Part shown: piece after piece, positions 1 to 7,816 of the stretch | Layout: every line of letters begins with the position of its first letter | How positions within the stretch are numbered: the stretch's first letter is position 1 | Assembly: GCF_900115755.1 (NCBI RefSeq) | Contig: NZ_FOXQ01000001.1 | Location: 806,001-870,000, forward strand | DNA length: 64,000 bases | Origin: Parafilimonas terrae | GTDB taxonomy: Bacteria > Bacteroidota > Bacteroidia > Chitinophagales > Chitinophagaceae | Direction: 5' to 3' | Made by a program: the position numbers and the translations under genes | The notes under the pieces: model-generated | Seen by the model: the letters and a program-made list of their open reading frames with translations, nothing else | What the model was told of the DNA's origin: nothing | Databases searched by the model: none

Positions 1-1
1 T

Positions 2-529
2 GTAACAAAGTGGTGGGATTTTAATTTGAACGTTAACCTTTACAGGTCAAAGATCAACGCAGAAAACCTTAGCACTTTAACACAGGATGGTATGCTGAGC
101 TGGTTTGGAAAATGGAACAACAATATTAAGTTGCCTGCCAATTTCTCTGTACAATTATCTGCCAATTACCAGAGCAAAACAAACCTGCCGGTTAACCAGG
201 GCCGCCAGATGTTTGGACCTCCGCAGTCTGCACAGTCAGCTTCGCAGGGTTATATTAAACCTTTCTGGCGCACAGATATTGCTATCAAGAAAACGTTCTT
301 CAAAAACCAGGCAGGCGCCGTTACACTTAGCGTAAACGATATTTTCAGAACAAGCGCCAACAGGCAGATTTCTTATGCTGAAGATTTCTACCAGGATTAT
401 TACAGGTTAAATAATCCGCAACTGGTTCGCTTAAACTTTTCTTATCGTTTTGGCAAAATGGATGTTTCATTATTCAAACGCCAGAACAAAAGTCAAAGCA
501 GCATGGACCAGTCACAAATGGGCATGTAA
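2..529 (+). CDS. Outer-membrane beta-barrel protein, C-terminal part (5' end outside window)
   Basis: Only the last 175 residues are visible; the frame is open from base 2, so the start lies before the window. The segment alternates polar and hydrophobic/aromatic residues in beta-strand fashion and has the look of the last strands of Bacteroidota 'outer membrane beta-barrel family' (TonB-receptor-like) proteins, for example LSANYQSKTNLPVNQG near the middle and LNFSYRFGK near the end. About 30 hydrophilic, Gln/Ser/Met-rich residues follow the final strand. A strong terminator follows the stop. The plug and any carboxypeptidase-regulatory-like domain would be upstream and cannot be checked, so substrate and role are unknown. 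Confidence 0.75.
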   Translation, partial: VTKWWDFNLNVNLYRSKINAENLSTLTQDGMLSWFGKWNNNIKLPANFSVQLSANYQSKTNLPVNQGRQMFGPPQSAQSASQGYIKPFWRTDIAIKKTFFKNQAGAVTLSVNDIFRTSANRQISYAEDFYQDYYRLNNPQLVRLNFSYRFGKMDVSLFKRQNKSQSSMDQSQMGM

Positions 530-554
530 TATCAATGTATAAATAAACTGGCAG

Positions 555-586
555 AGCCTCGCAACAATTGCGGGGCTTTTGTTTTA
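555..586 (+). terminator. Rho-independent terminator after the barrel gene
   Basis: A 10-bp stem (AGCCTCGCAA pairing with TTGCGGGGCT, one G-U pair) with a CAA loop is followed by the T-rich run TTTTGTTTT. It lies 26 bases after the stop codon of the barrel gene and should end its transcript. Confidence 0.85.
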
Positions 587-649
587 ATTGGCTATCAATT
601 ATCAGGTATTAATAATTCTTATAACTTGTGGCATTTAAGATTGCAGTGC

Positions 650-1618
650 ATGCTTAAACTTCTGCTTAATTTTAAATGGTGTTATTTGGTGACGGTTATT
701 TTTTTCTGTCATGCACAAAGCTTTGCCCAGCTTACCTATAACGAATTAAGCGTTCAATACGACAGCCCGTGGACCTACAAAAAATTACAGCTTATTCCTG
801 TTCGGTTTAAAAATGCCGGCGGCGATAGTGGTTATGCCAATAAGCAAATGTTTAATGGAAAAATAACCAGTTTTGATGATGCCATGCGCAGGCGAAAAAT
901 AATTGTGAAGGAAATGAGTGAAGGTGGTGCAGACGTATCAACGCTGATGATTAAAAACCGGTCGAATGAAAATATAATGCTGATGAGCGGCGAAATGGTG
1001 CAGGGCGGCAAGCAGGACCGCGCCTTTGGTGAAACAGCTATTATTCCAAAGGGCAGGCGAAAAAACTATGTGCAGGTTTTTTGTGTTGAAAAAGGAAGAT
1101 GGGATAATAAGGCAAAATCTTTCAGGCATGCCGGCACGGCAGATGCCGGCGTGCGCAAACAGATTGATGTTTCCAAACGGCAAAGCAAAGTGTGGAAGCA
1201 GATTGACAGTGAGCTTTCTGAAAAGAATAAAAAGAACCAAACATCAGCTTACCTGAAGGCGTATAATGACAGCACTTATTTTGATACATCGTACCTGCAT
1301 TATTTTATTGAAAAAATGAAAAGTAGCGACAGCGCTTATGGAGGTTTTATTGCTATTACAGGTAACCGCATTATAAGAGCGGATATTTTTGGCGGCACCG
1401 ATCTCTGCCTTGCTGCTTACATTGAAAATATAAAAAGTTATGTGCACACATTGAAACCGGCGGATGGCATTCCATCAAAACCAAAAGAGGCGATAAAAGG
1501 TTTTACGGATAAATTCCTTAAAGATAAAACCACGCAAAAACAATACCTCGCCAAAAATGGCCGCATTTATTATAATGATGGTGTAATAATTCAATTGGTT
1601 GCGTATGATGATGAGTAG
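650..1618 (+). CDS. Secreted protein with ARPP-1/DUF6569-like domain
   Basis: I take the ATG at 650 rather than the TTG at 626, because it begins a clean Sec signal peptide: a hydrophobic stretch ending around SFAQ. The mature protein (about 295 residues) matches my recollection of the ARPP-1/DUF6569 family: an N-terminal strand region (SVQYDSPWTYKKLQLIPVRF), a middle MLMSGEMVQGGKQDRAFGET segment and the RKNYVQVFCVEKGRW motif. The family's biochemical role is not known to me. The next gene starts 54 bases on in the same direction, so the two may be co-transcribed. Export to the periplasm or outside is inferred from the signal peptide. The family call rests on memory of the motif, not on a search. 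Confidence 0.7.
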   Translation: MLKLLLNFKWCYLVTVIFFCHAQSFAQLTYNELSVQYDSPWTYKKLQLIPVRFKNAGGDSGYANKQMFNGKITSFDDAMRRRKIIVKEMSEGGADVSTLMIKNRSNENIMLMSGEMVQGGKQDRAFGETAIIPKGRRKNYVQVFCVEKGRWDNKAKSFRHAGTADAGVRKQIDVSKRQSKVWKQIDSELSEKNKKNQTSAYLKAYNDSTYFDTSYLHYFIEKMKSSDSAYGGFIAITGNRIIRADIFGGTDLCLAAYIENIKSYVHTLKPADGIPSKPKEAIKGFTDKFLKDKTTQKQYLAKNGRIYYNDGVIIQLVAYDDE

Positions 1619-1672
1619 CTTCTTCATGAAATCTGCCGGCGATACTAACGCCCTGCTTTGTAATTTTAACGC

Positions 1673-2383
1673 ATGCTCAATAATCCAAGGTTCACTTCAG
1701 TCTTAAAAAAATACCAGGATACATTCCACGCGGTGGTGCCATTCAATGCAGCAAAAGATAAATTATTGCTGATGAACTTCACCGCAACCAATGCCGATTT
1801 AAATGACAAAGAGCTGGAAGATGCCGGCAAGTTTTCCGCGTATATAGATAAAAAAATAAAAGATGCAGGTGCTGTGTATGGCATTGGCGGCTATACAGAA
1901 TACCGTTCTATTTATAACCGCAGCGACGTATTTGATGTGCCTGGCGCTGAGCCGTGGCGCCTGCATTTGGGCGTAGATATTTGGTGCAATGCAGGCACGC
2001 CTGTTTTTGCTTTCATGGGCGGCATGGTCCATAGCCTGGCCTTCAACAACCGCTTTGGCGATTATGGTGCTACATTAATTTTATTGCACCAGTTAGATGG
2101 CATTGCCTTTTATAGTTTGTATGGCCATATTTCATTAAACGATATAAATAACCGGCGCGCCGGCGAGTATATTACAAGAGGCGAAAAGTTTGCACAGTTT
2201 GGTAAGCCTGAAGAAAACGGCAACTGGCCGCCGCACTTACATTTCCAGCTTATTTACGATATGGAAATGAAGAAAGGCGATTACCCCGGCGTTTGCGCTT
2301 ATGGAGAAAAAGAGAAATACCTTAAGAATTGTCCGGACCCGGATTTGGTTTTAAATATGATGCAATATGCGCAGCCGGATTGA
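1673..2383 (+). CDS. M23-family (LytM-type) metallopeptidase domain protein
   Basis: The C-terminal half carries the M23 zinc-site pattern: HLGVDIW (first His and Asp), LYGHIS, and the HxH motif PPHLHFQL. M23 enzymes cleave peptide bonds in peptidoglycan or other cell-surface peptides. The first ~90 residues do not resemble a recognised domain. Oddly, no signal peptide or membrane segment is visible at the annotated N-terminus, and the upstream frame offers no better start, so the protein looks cytoplasmic or exported by another route. The start ATG at 1673 follows the upstream secreted-protein gene by 54 bases. It could be a non-peptidoglycan enzyme of the duplicated-hybrid-motif fold. Confidence 0.8.
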   Translation: MLNNPRFTSVLKKYQDTFHAVVPFNAAKDKLLLMNFTATNADLNDKELEDAGKFSAYIDKKIKDAGAVYGIGGYTEYRSIYNRSDVFDVPGAEPWRLHLGVDIWCNAGTPVFAFMGGMVHSLAFNNRFGDYGATLILLHQLDGIAFYSLYGHISLNDINNRRAGEYITRGEKFAQFGKPEENGNWPPHLHFQLIYDMEMKKGDYPGVCAYGEKEKYLKNCPDPDLVLNMMQYAQPD

Positions 2384-2404
2384 TTTTTTCAGACAATAGG
2401 TTTT

Positions 2405-2565
2405 CTCACAGATAATACAGAAGAAAAAACAAATCTGTGGGCATCTGTGTGATCTGTGAGCCATAAAAATATCACGTTGACATACTTTGAAGCTCTCACA
2501 GATAACACAGATTAACACAGAAGAAAAAACAAATCTGTGGGCATCTGTGTGATCTGTGAGCCATA
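2405..2565 (+). repeat. Palindromic repeat family A, two copies left of the GxxExxY gene
   Basis: Two copies begin at 2405 and 2495. A full copy is about 66 bp and imperfectly palindromic: the left arm starts CTCACAGATAACACAGAT and the right arm ends ATCTGTGTGATCTGTGAG. The first copy lacks about 10 bp of the left arm. A 34-bp linker starting CCATAAAAATAT separates them. Related copies occur at 2996-3342, 21216-21682 (inverted orientation) and 29370-29495. Confidence 0.9.
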
Positions 2566-2598
2566 ATATATTTACCATAAGAATAAAATTGTACCATA

Positions 2599-2979
2599 AT
2601 GGAAGAGATTAACACTATCACTTATAAAATAAGAGGTGCTGTATTCTCAATTTATAATCAATTGGGCCCGGGATTATTGGAAAGTGTATATGAAACCGTT
2701 CTCGCATTCGAATTAAGGGATATGGGGCTTTATGTTCAAACACAGGTTCCGGTGCCGGTAATCTACAGGAATATAAGAATGGAGGTAGGTTTTCGAGCCG
2801 ATATAATTGTAAATGACTTGGTAATTATTGAGATAAAATCTGTAGAAACTTTGCATGACGTTCATAAAAAACAATTGCTTACTTATCTTAAACTTACCAA
2901 TAAACATCTTGGCATACTGGTAAACTTCAATGTTTCAAAATTGATAGACAAAGAGAATATTATACGAATCATCAATTAA
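2599..2979 (+). CDS. GxxExxY family protein (PDDEXK_3-like fold)
   Basis: A complete 126-residue protein. It shows the family-naming motif GLLESVY (G-x-x-E-x-x-Y) around residues 25-31 and a PD-(D/E)XK-like core RADIIV...VIIEIKS, followed by QLLTYLKLTNKHLGILVNFN, which is typical of the family end. The family is widespread in Bacteroidota, Planctomycetes and Verrucomicrobia; no function is established to my knowledge, though the fold suggests nucleic-acid binding or cleavage. The gene lies inside an array of palindromic repeat A, with two copies on its left and four on its right, suggesting that gene and repeat travel together. ATG at 2599 is the only sensible start. No promoter was recognised. 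Confidence 0.9.
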   Translation: MEEINTITYKIRGAVFSIYNQLGPGLLESVYETVLAFELRDMGLYVQTQVPVPVIYRNIRMEVGFRADIIVNDLVIIEIKSVETLHDVHKKQLLTYLKLTNKHLGILVNFNVSKLIDKENIIRIIN

Positions 2980-2995
2980 TCTTCGTTTAAATCAG

Positions 2996-3342
2996 CACGA
3001 AAGAAAAATAATCTGTGGATGTCTGTGTGATCTGTGAGCCATAAAAATATCGCGTTTGACATGCTTTGAAGCTCTCACAGATAACGCAGATTAACACAGA
3101 AAGAAAAATAATCTGTGGGCATCTGTGTGATCTGTGAGCCATAAAATATCACGTTCGAGATATGTAAGTTTTCTCACAGATAACGCAGATTAACACAGAA
3201 AGAAAAATAATCTGTGGGCATCCGTGCAATCTGTGAGCCATAAAATATCACGTTCGAGATATGTAAGTTTTCTCACAGATAACGCAGATTAACACAGAAG
3301 AAAAAACAAATCTGTGGGCATCCGTGCAATCTGTGAGCAATA
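2996..3342 (+). repeat. Palindromic repeat family A, array right of the GxxExxY gene
   Basis: One copy with only the right arm (about 2996-3042) is followed by three full copies beginning at 3074, 3173 and 3272. The unit period is about 99 bp: a ~66-bp palindrome plus a ~33-bp linker starting CCATAAAATATC. Linkers of the last two units are nearly identical, which points to tandem duplication. The orientation matches the two copies at 2405-2565. Confidence 0.9.
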
Positions 3343-3415
3343 AAATATTTTCGGCCACTCAATAAAGTTTAATTGATTCATTATTTTTGAGCCGATAATC
3401 ATCAAACAAAAAAAT

Positions 3416-3589
3416 ATGTCTGGACATACTTCTCCAAACGATCCAAAAAAATTTACCGCAGTGCTTTTTACAGGTATTGTTGTTGCATTTGTATTTGCTA
3501 TGCTGATGATGCTTTGGCAAGGTGATTTTGAACACGATGAACACGGCGAAAGGCATTATAATACAACTGTTGTGGAACCCGGTTATTAA
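3416..3589 (+). CDS. Small single-pass membrane protein (57 aa)
   Basis: The frame ATG 3416 to TAA 3589 encodes 57 residues: a short soluble N-terminus (MSGHTSPNDPKKF), one hydrophobic helix of about 20 residues (AVLFTGIVVAFVFAMLMMLW) and a charged His-rich tail. A Bacteroidota -7-like element, TATTTTTG, lies at 3382-3389, which would place a transcript start shortly before the gene. It lies between the repeat array and the convergent barrel gene. Codon use and the sharp N-in helix pattern look real, although I cannot name a family. A longer minus-strand frame across the same bases has no such signals. Confidence 0.65.
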   Translation: MSGHTSPNDPKKFTAVLFTGIVVAFVFAMLMMLWQGDFEHDEHGERHYNTTVVEPGY

Positions 3590-3629
3590 ACCTGTTGAAT
3601 AAATAGTTGCCCGCTTAAAAGAAGAGCAG

Positions 3630-4931
3630 TTAAGGTATTCTTCTTACCAGGCTTGCATTAATGCCGGCGCTTGATATAGAAAGCTTGCCGGTGCCTAACC
3701 CGTTGAGGGAAGTTTTATAATAAGGTTCTATGCGAAAGCTTGTCTTTTTTCCTGTTTTAAGTTCGTAGCCTGCACTCAGGTTTAAAACAGAAAGCCAGTT
3801 TTGCGCTGCATGATAATAGGCGCGGCTGCCATAATGTTCTTCGCCATCCCGCAGATAATCGTAATTGTAAAACTCTTTATTCATTAAGTAAGAAGAAACG
3901 CCGGCTGTGGCAAACCATGCATGGTTCTTCTTTTCAATGAAGTTATATTTAATATTCAATGGAATTTCAAACATGGTGCAATAACCATCAACCGTAAGTA
4001 TCTCGGAGTTGCGGAAATAAGCAATGCCCGATTTATCAAAATATTTTCCTTTGGTGTAATAGTTCTTTCTGTCAATAAAAAAACCCGATTCAATACTTAG
4101 CTTATTAAATTTATAACCTGCCAGCAAACCCACATTGTAACCCAGTGGCCGTGCGCTTTGATATTTTATAAAGCTTAAGTCTGTGCCGGCAGCTAATCCT
4201 GCGTAGAAATAATGATTGTCGCCCTTAGGGTTTTTAATAATCTTTTTTGAAGTATTGCCTGTATTGAGCTGCGTAGTATCCGTTTCTGTTTTTGCTTTGG
4301 ATAAAGCAGGAAGATGGTTTTGTGTGATAACCTGCTCTTCATCTTTATTCAAATCAACAGCATTAGTATTATTATTGACAATGCTGTTATTTTCTGTTGG
4401 CAACCCTGCCTGGTTTTCTTTGAATTGATTTGCTGATGATTGATTGATTGCAGGTTCTTCCTTAACTGGTAACGGATGAAAAGCTGCTATATTATTCGTT
4501 GCCGGCAGCCTGCCGCTTTGTGTTATAACAATCTTATTGCTCCGGCTGTTTTTGTTTTCATTGCTGTTTATAATAACATCATCCATGCTATTATTAGCTG
4601 GTGCGGTTTTTACCTGTGCTTTATCTGCTGCTGCAGGTTGTTGATTATTATTTAACTCCTCCTTTACTTGCGAAGGGCTTTTGACAGTTTCATTATGCTG
4701 CCCATCTTTAAATTTATTGTATTCATTACTTGCTATCCAGCCTAAAGGAATAAGCAGCAGCCACCAAAAAGCAAAGCGGCGCCTGCGCTTTTTTTCTGCA
4801 ACAGGCGGCAATGGCTGTTCAGTTGCATGCACGGCATTATACACAGCATTCCAGTCGGCAGCCTTGCCGGCATCAATGTCGTAATTCTCTGCAGCTTTAC
4901 GCATCATTTCATCCATATCGTCTTCCTTCAT
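3630..4931 (-). CDS. Trans-envelope protein: inner-membrane helix, long linker, C-terminal beta-barrel
   Basis: About 433 residues. Order: an acidic cytoplasmic segment (~1-45), a basic stretch KKRRRR followed by a single hydrophobic helix (about residues 53-67), a ~150-residue low-complexity Asn/Gln/Lys linker, then ~200 residues with alternating beta-strand pattern typical of small outer-membrane barrels. Its start ATG overlaps the stop of the ECF sigma gene by ATGA, indicating translational coupling; an ATG nine bases further upstream is also possible. The position suggests that the N-terminal part acts as an anti-sigma-like partner, which is inference; I see no classical anti-sigma motif. 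One polypeptide that spans the inner membrane and also forms a barrel is unusual in general, but I have seen this layout after Bacteroidota ECF genes. Confidence 0.7.
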   Translation of the reverse strand: MKEDDMDEMMRKAAENYDIDAGKAADWNAVYNAVHATEQPLPPVAEKKRRRRFAFWWLLLIPLGWIASNEYNKFKDGQHNETVKSPSQVKEELNNNQQPAAADKAQVKTAPANNSMDDVIINSNENKNSRSNKIVITQSGRLPATNNIAAFHPLPVKEEPAINQSSANQFKENQAGLPTENNSIVNNNTNAVDLNKDEEQVITQNHLPALSKAKTETDTTQLNTGNTSKKIIKNPKGDNHYFYAGLAAGTDLSFIKYQSARPLGYNVGLLAGYKFNKLSIESGFFIDRKNYYTKGKYFDKSGIAYFRNSEILTVDGYCTMFEIPLNIKYNFIEKKNHAWFATAGVSSYLMNKEFYNYDYLRDGEEHYGSRAYYHAAQNWLSVLNLSAGYELKTGKKTSFRIEPYYKTSLNGLGTGKLSISSAGINASLVRRIP

Positions 4932-5503
4932 GTAAAGCATAATACATTGCCTTTGTCATCTTTTATTAAATATTTCTGAAGAAATGCCCTTGCCTTTGAA
5001 AGGTTTGATTTTGATGTGCCCACTGAAATACCAAGCATATTAGCTATTTCCTGGTGGGTGTACCCATCAATCACATAAAGATTAAAAACAACTTTATAAG
5101 CCGGGCTCAGTTTTCTTACCAGTTCCACCAGTTCTTTATACACAAGTTTATTCTCGCCGCTGTTATTCACTTTTAAATATTCCCCGTTTTCATTATGCGG
5201 TTTACCATTCGCGGTCACGAGGTTTTCCCTGCCCATAAAATCAATAGATGCATTTATTACTATCCGCTTTATCCATGCAAGCAGCATTGTTTCCACATGA
5301 TTATGATCGCGTATCTCGAACTTTTGAAAGTTCTTAAAAATCTTTACAAAAGCATCGTTGGCAGCAAGCGCGGCGTTATCAAAAGAATGCACATAACGGT
5401 AGGAAATGCGCAGTGCATACGGAAGGTATTTTTCATAAAACAGCTTCTGGCACTTTGCATCGTTTTCCATGCAGCCTTTCATTATGTACAAAAGATCATT
5501 CAA
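4928..5503 (-). CDS. ECF-type RNA polymerase sigma factor
   Basis: 191 residues with sigma region 2 (about 12-80, including LFYEKYLPYALRISYRYV and the WIKRIVINASIDF segment) and region 4 (about 125-180, with GYTHQEIANMLGISVGTSKS as the helix-turn-helix). ECF sigma factors redirect RNA polymerase to stress or surface-signal promoters. The frame starts with TTG at 5503 right after an in-frame stop; an ATG 21 bases inside (5482) is the alternative but would cut the usual beginning of region 2. The gene overlaps the downstream barrel protein gene by ATGA. The likely regulation is by that partner, as in other Bacteroidota ECF/anti-sigma pairs. Confidence 0.9.
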   Translation of the reverse strand: MNDLLYIMKGCMENDAKCQKLFYEKYLPYALRISYRYVHSFDNAALAANDAFVKIFKNFQKFEIRDHNHVETMLLAWIKRIVINASIDFMGRENLVTANGKPHNENGEYLKVNNSGENKLVYKELVELVRKLSPAYKVVFNLYVIDGYTHQEIANMLGISVGTSKSNLSKARAFLQKYLIKDDKGNVLCFT

Positions 5504-5650
5504 TCAGCGCAAATATTTTGATATGCTTTATTTAACTGCCGCCTTTGCAAAACAGTTGCTTTTATATTAAAAAATTGTTTGACTTATTTTTAGGCGCAGG
5601 CATTGGTTTTTCATGGCAGCTTCATCTTAATCCTATATGTAGCTTTTCTG

Positions 5651-5944
5651 CTATTCCAGCAATAGTTTCATGGCGAGGTTTTTCCATTCTTCATCCAGGC
5701 TTATAGCAGGCCGTTGTGCATTAGCGCGCCTGTACCAGTAATCTGCATTCCAAATGTCGCCTTCTTTCCGGTGCAGGTAAGCATGCACCCGGCAGGAATT
5801 TTTATCATCCAATGCATCAATTAATGAATGAGCTTTGCCCCAGTTGCCTTTGGCATCCCACCACAAAGCCTGCACATATAAAGGTAGGCTTGAAGCAGGC
5901 GTGTCATCATTTTCAATGGTTAATATAAATTCATCGTAGGTCAT
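5651..5944 (-). CDS. Conserved hypothetical protein (97 aa)
   Basis: A soluble helical protein of 97 residues with no signal peptide. Conspicuous features are LYVQALWWDAKGNWGKAH in the first half and AYLHRKEGDIWNADYWYRRA in the second, a pattern I recall from small uncharacterised proteins of Bacteroidota and Proteobacteria. The Trp/His/Tyr richness and helix spacing recall a single tetratricopeptide-like unit, but I would not assign it. Its start lies two bases after the stop of the upstream membrane-protein gene, so the two are probably one transcript with the radical SAM gene. Function unknown. Confidence 0.75.
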   Translation of the reverse strand: MTYDEFILTIENDDTPASSLPLYVQALWWDAKGNWGKAHSLIDALDDKNSCRVHAYLHRKEGDIWNADYWYRRANAQRPAISLDEEWKNLAMKLLLE

Positions 5945-5946
5945 AA

Positions 5947-6228
5947 TCAGTGCAAATTAAAATCGGAAAAACCAATGCTGCATGATATGCCGCTTAGCAG
6001 CAATAATATGCCCGCACTGTTTAAAAACCCTTTGCCCCAGTCTTTTGATCCCAGCAATATAATGAAGATGCCCAGCACCAAATTTATTACGCCGCCAAAT
6101 AAGCAAACAAGTCCTAATATCAAACCAAAATTATCCCGGTAATTAACTGCACCGCAAACAATACCAATAAGCACAACAATGCCGCAATTGACGGCTGTAA
6201 TTTTATAAGCAAGTTTCCAGTTATTCAT
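5947..6228 (-). CDS. Small integral membrane protein
   Basis: 93 residues when started at the ATG at 6228, four bases after the radical SAM stop; the longer ATG at 6264 would overlap that gene by 32 bases and adds a non-hydrophobic piece. Three hydrophobic helices are evident (about residues 8-28, 34-58 and 67-86), with a short charged loop KDWGKG. No family recognised. Tight spacing with the upstream radical SAM gene and the downstream 97-aa gene suggests a shared transcript. Confidence 0.65.
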   Translation of the reverse strand: MNNWKLAYKITAVNCGIVVLIGIVCGAVNYRDNFGLILGLVCLFGGVINLVLGIFIILLGSKDWGKGFLNSAGILLLLSGISCSIGFSDFNLH

Positions 6229-6232
6229 ATAT

Positions 6233-7645
6233 CTATAATTTATGCAGCAGCGGGCTGCGCTCATTTTGTAATTGCCTTACATACATTTCTTTTTCATCGC
6301 GGTAAAACATATTCATGGTTTCAAATGGAATAATTCGGCCATCTTTATTTACAATATGCACACAGCTTTTTTTAATAGCACGCACATCAAAATCATAGGC
6401 ATCAATAAACCGCATAATAATTATCCGGAATAAATTTTCATAGCTTAAACCGGGCGCATGAATTTGGGGCAAGCAGCAAAGCAGTTCTTTAAAATTGTTT
6501 TCCACGCGGTCAACCGAAATGCCTGTGCTGAAAATTTTAAGCATGTGTGCATGCAGTTGTTCATCCTGTTCATATACAATTGTATTGCGGCTGTTGTTTA
6601 AAAGATGCGCCGGATCAATATACCGTGTCATCGGAAAAACCTGTCCTGCAAGTTTTAATGCATAGCCCATCACCAGTGCATCGGGATTGCATGGCACCGG
6701 AATAAGATCGTTTGGCTGAAATACATTTGTTTGCTCTAAAATCTTTTGCCGCACATCTGTCATCGTTATCCTGTCTGTTGCCGCATCAAAATGTTTCAGC
6801 CTGCCTGCAATTTGTGTTGGCTGAAAGGTTACGCCTCTTACGCAGGGCTGTTTTAAAGCGAAGTCAATTATTTCTCCAATCTCATCATCATTCACGCCTT
6901 TTTGCAATGTAACCACCAATGTGGTAGAAAGATTAAATTCATTTAAATGCGCCAGCGCTTTTTTTCGCACATCCGTTAAATCTTTACCACGCAGTTGCAT
7001 CAATGCTTCCGGCTTAAAAGAATCAAACTGCAGGTAAATTTCAAAGTCGGGCATATACGAAGCAAGCTGCTTTACAAACGCTTTATCTTTTGCTATGCGG
7101 ATGCCATTAGTATTTACCATTAAGTGGCGGATAGGTTTGCTTTTTGCAATATCCAGTATCTCAAAAAAATCAGGGTGCACCGTTGGTTCGCCGCCGCTTA
7201 TTTGCACCACATCCGGCGTTCCTTCATTGGCAACAATTATATCCAGCATTTTCTCAATCTCATCAATTGTGCGGTGCCTTCCATAATGCGGCGAACTCAT
7301 TGCATAACAAGTGGGACAGGTAAGGTTGCAGCGGTCTGTAATTTCTATAATCGTTAAGCAACTGTGCTGTTCATGATCTACGCATAACCCGCAGTCGTAC
7401 GGACAACCATACAAAGTTTTTGTATTAAACTGCAAAGGCATTTCACTGGGCTTATTATAATTGCGGATGTTCTTATAATATTCAACATCGGTTGCAATTA
7501 ATACTTTTTGAAAACCATGCTCCGGGCAATTTTTCAGCATGAAAACATTATTGCCTTCAAACACAATTTTTGCATCAATTCTTTTTAAACAAACAGGGCA
7601 AAGGCTTATGGTGAAATCGTAATACGTATAGGCGCGCTCAGGCAT
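6233..7645 (-). CDS. Radical SAM protein resembling tetraether lipid synthase (Tes/MJ0619-type)
   Basis: 470 residues from the ATG at 7645; a longer frame to 7780 adds sequence from an upstream repeat and is rejected. The cysteine pattern is distinctive: C16-P-V-C19 with C40-P-E-H (rubredoxin-like site), C81/C85/C88/C96 (auxiliary cluster), then C106-x3-C110-x2-C113 (radical SAM cluster), and the SAM-binding ISGGEPT. This order matches archaeal Tes, which joins isoprenoid chains by C-C coupling to make membrane-spanning lipids; bacterial homologues exist with mostly unknown substrates. An Lgt-fold membrane enzyme is encoded just upstream (172 bases), supporting a lipid substrate. It could instead be a distant radical SAM enzyme with another role. 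Confidence 0.8.
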   Translation of the reverse strand: MPERAYTYYDFTISLCPVCLKRIDAKIVFEGNNVFMLKNCPEHGFQKVLIATDVEYYKNIRNYNKPSEMPLQFNTKTLYGCPYDCGLCVDHEQHSCLTIIEITDRCNLTCPTCYAMSSPHYGRHRTIDEIEKMLDIIVANEGTPDVVQISGGEPTVHPDFFEILDIAKSKPIRHLMVNTNGIRIAKDKAFVKQLASYMPDFEIYLQFDSFKPEALMQLRGKDLTDVRKKALAHLNEFNLSTTLVVTLQKGVNDDEIGEIIDFALKQPCVRGVTFQPTQIAGRLKHFDAATDRITMTDVRQKILEQTNVFQPNDLIPVPCNPDALVMGYALKLAGQVFPMTRYIDPAHLLNNSRNTIVYEQDEQLHAHMLKIFSTGISVDRVENNFKELLCCLPQIHAPGLSYENLFRIIIMRFIDAYDFDVRAIKKSCVHIVNKDGRIIPFETMNMFYRDEKEMYVRQLQNERSPLLHKL

Positions 7646-7730
7646 AAAAAATGTATGTATTATAAAGATAGATGTTCTGTTATTGTTTTTGAAAAGAAGC
7701 CGTATTGTAAAAACAAAAGGGTTATTAAAA

Positions 7731-7785
7731 ATTGTCTGAGCGGAGCCGAAGACAATTGCTGTTGAGCGAAGTCGAAACAATATTT
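7731..7785 (+). repeat. Short dispersed inverted repeat unit upstream of the radical SAM gene
   Basis: Contains TGTCTGAGCGGAGCCGAAGA followed by TTGAGCGAAGTCGAAACA: two direct, diverged copies of a GAGCGnAGnCGAAnACA word. Words like this are scattered through many Bacteroidota genomes between genes. It separates the radical SAM gene from the Lgt-like gene and is probably not coding. Confidence 0.45.
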
Positions 7786-7816
7786 TTAATAATGTGCCTG
7801 AAAAAAAGACGACTGT

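Noticed and set aside
3359-3556. 65-residue minus-strand frame
   Set aside because: Antisense of the small membrane protein at 3416-3589, which has the better start, helix and upstream element.
7646-7780. 45-codon upstream extension of the radical SAM gene
   Set aside because: The extension translates a dispersed repeat and A/T-rich leader; family sequences start near the ATG at 7645.
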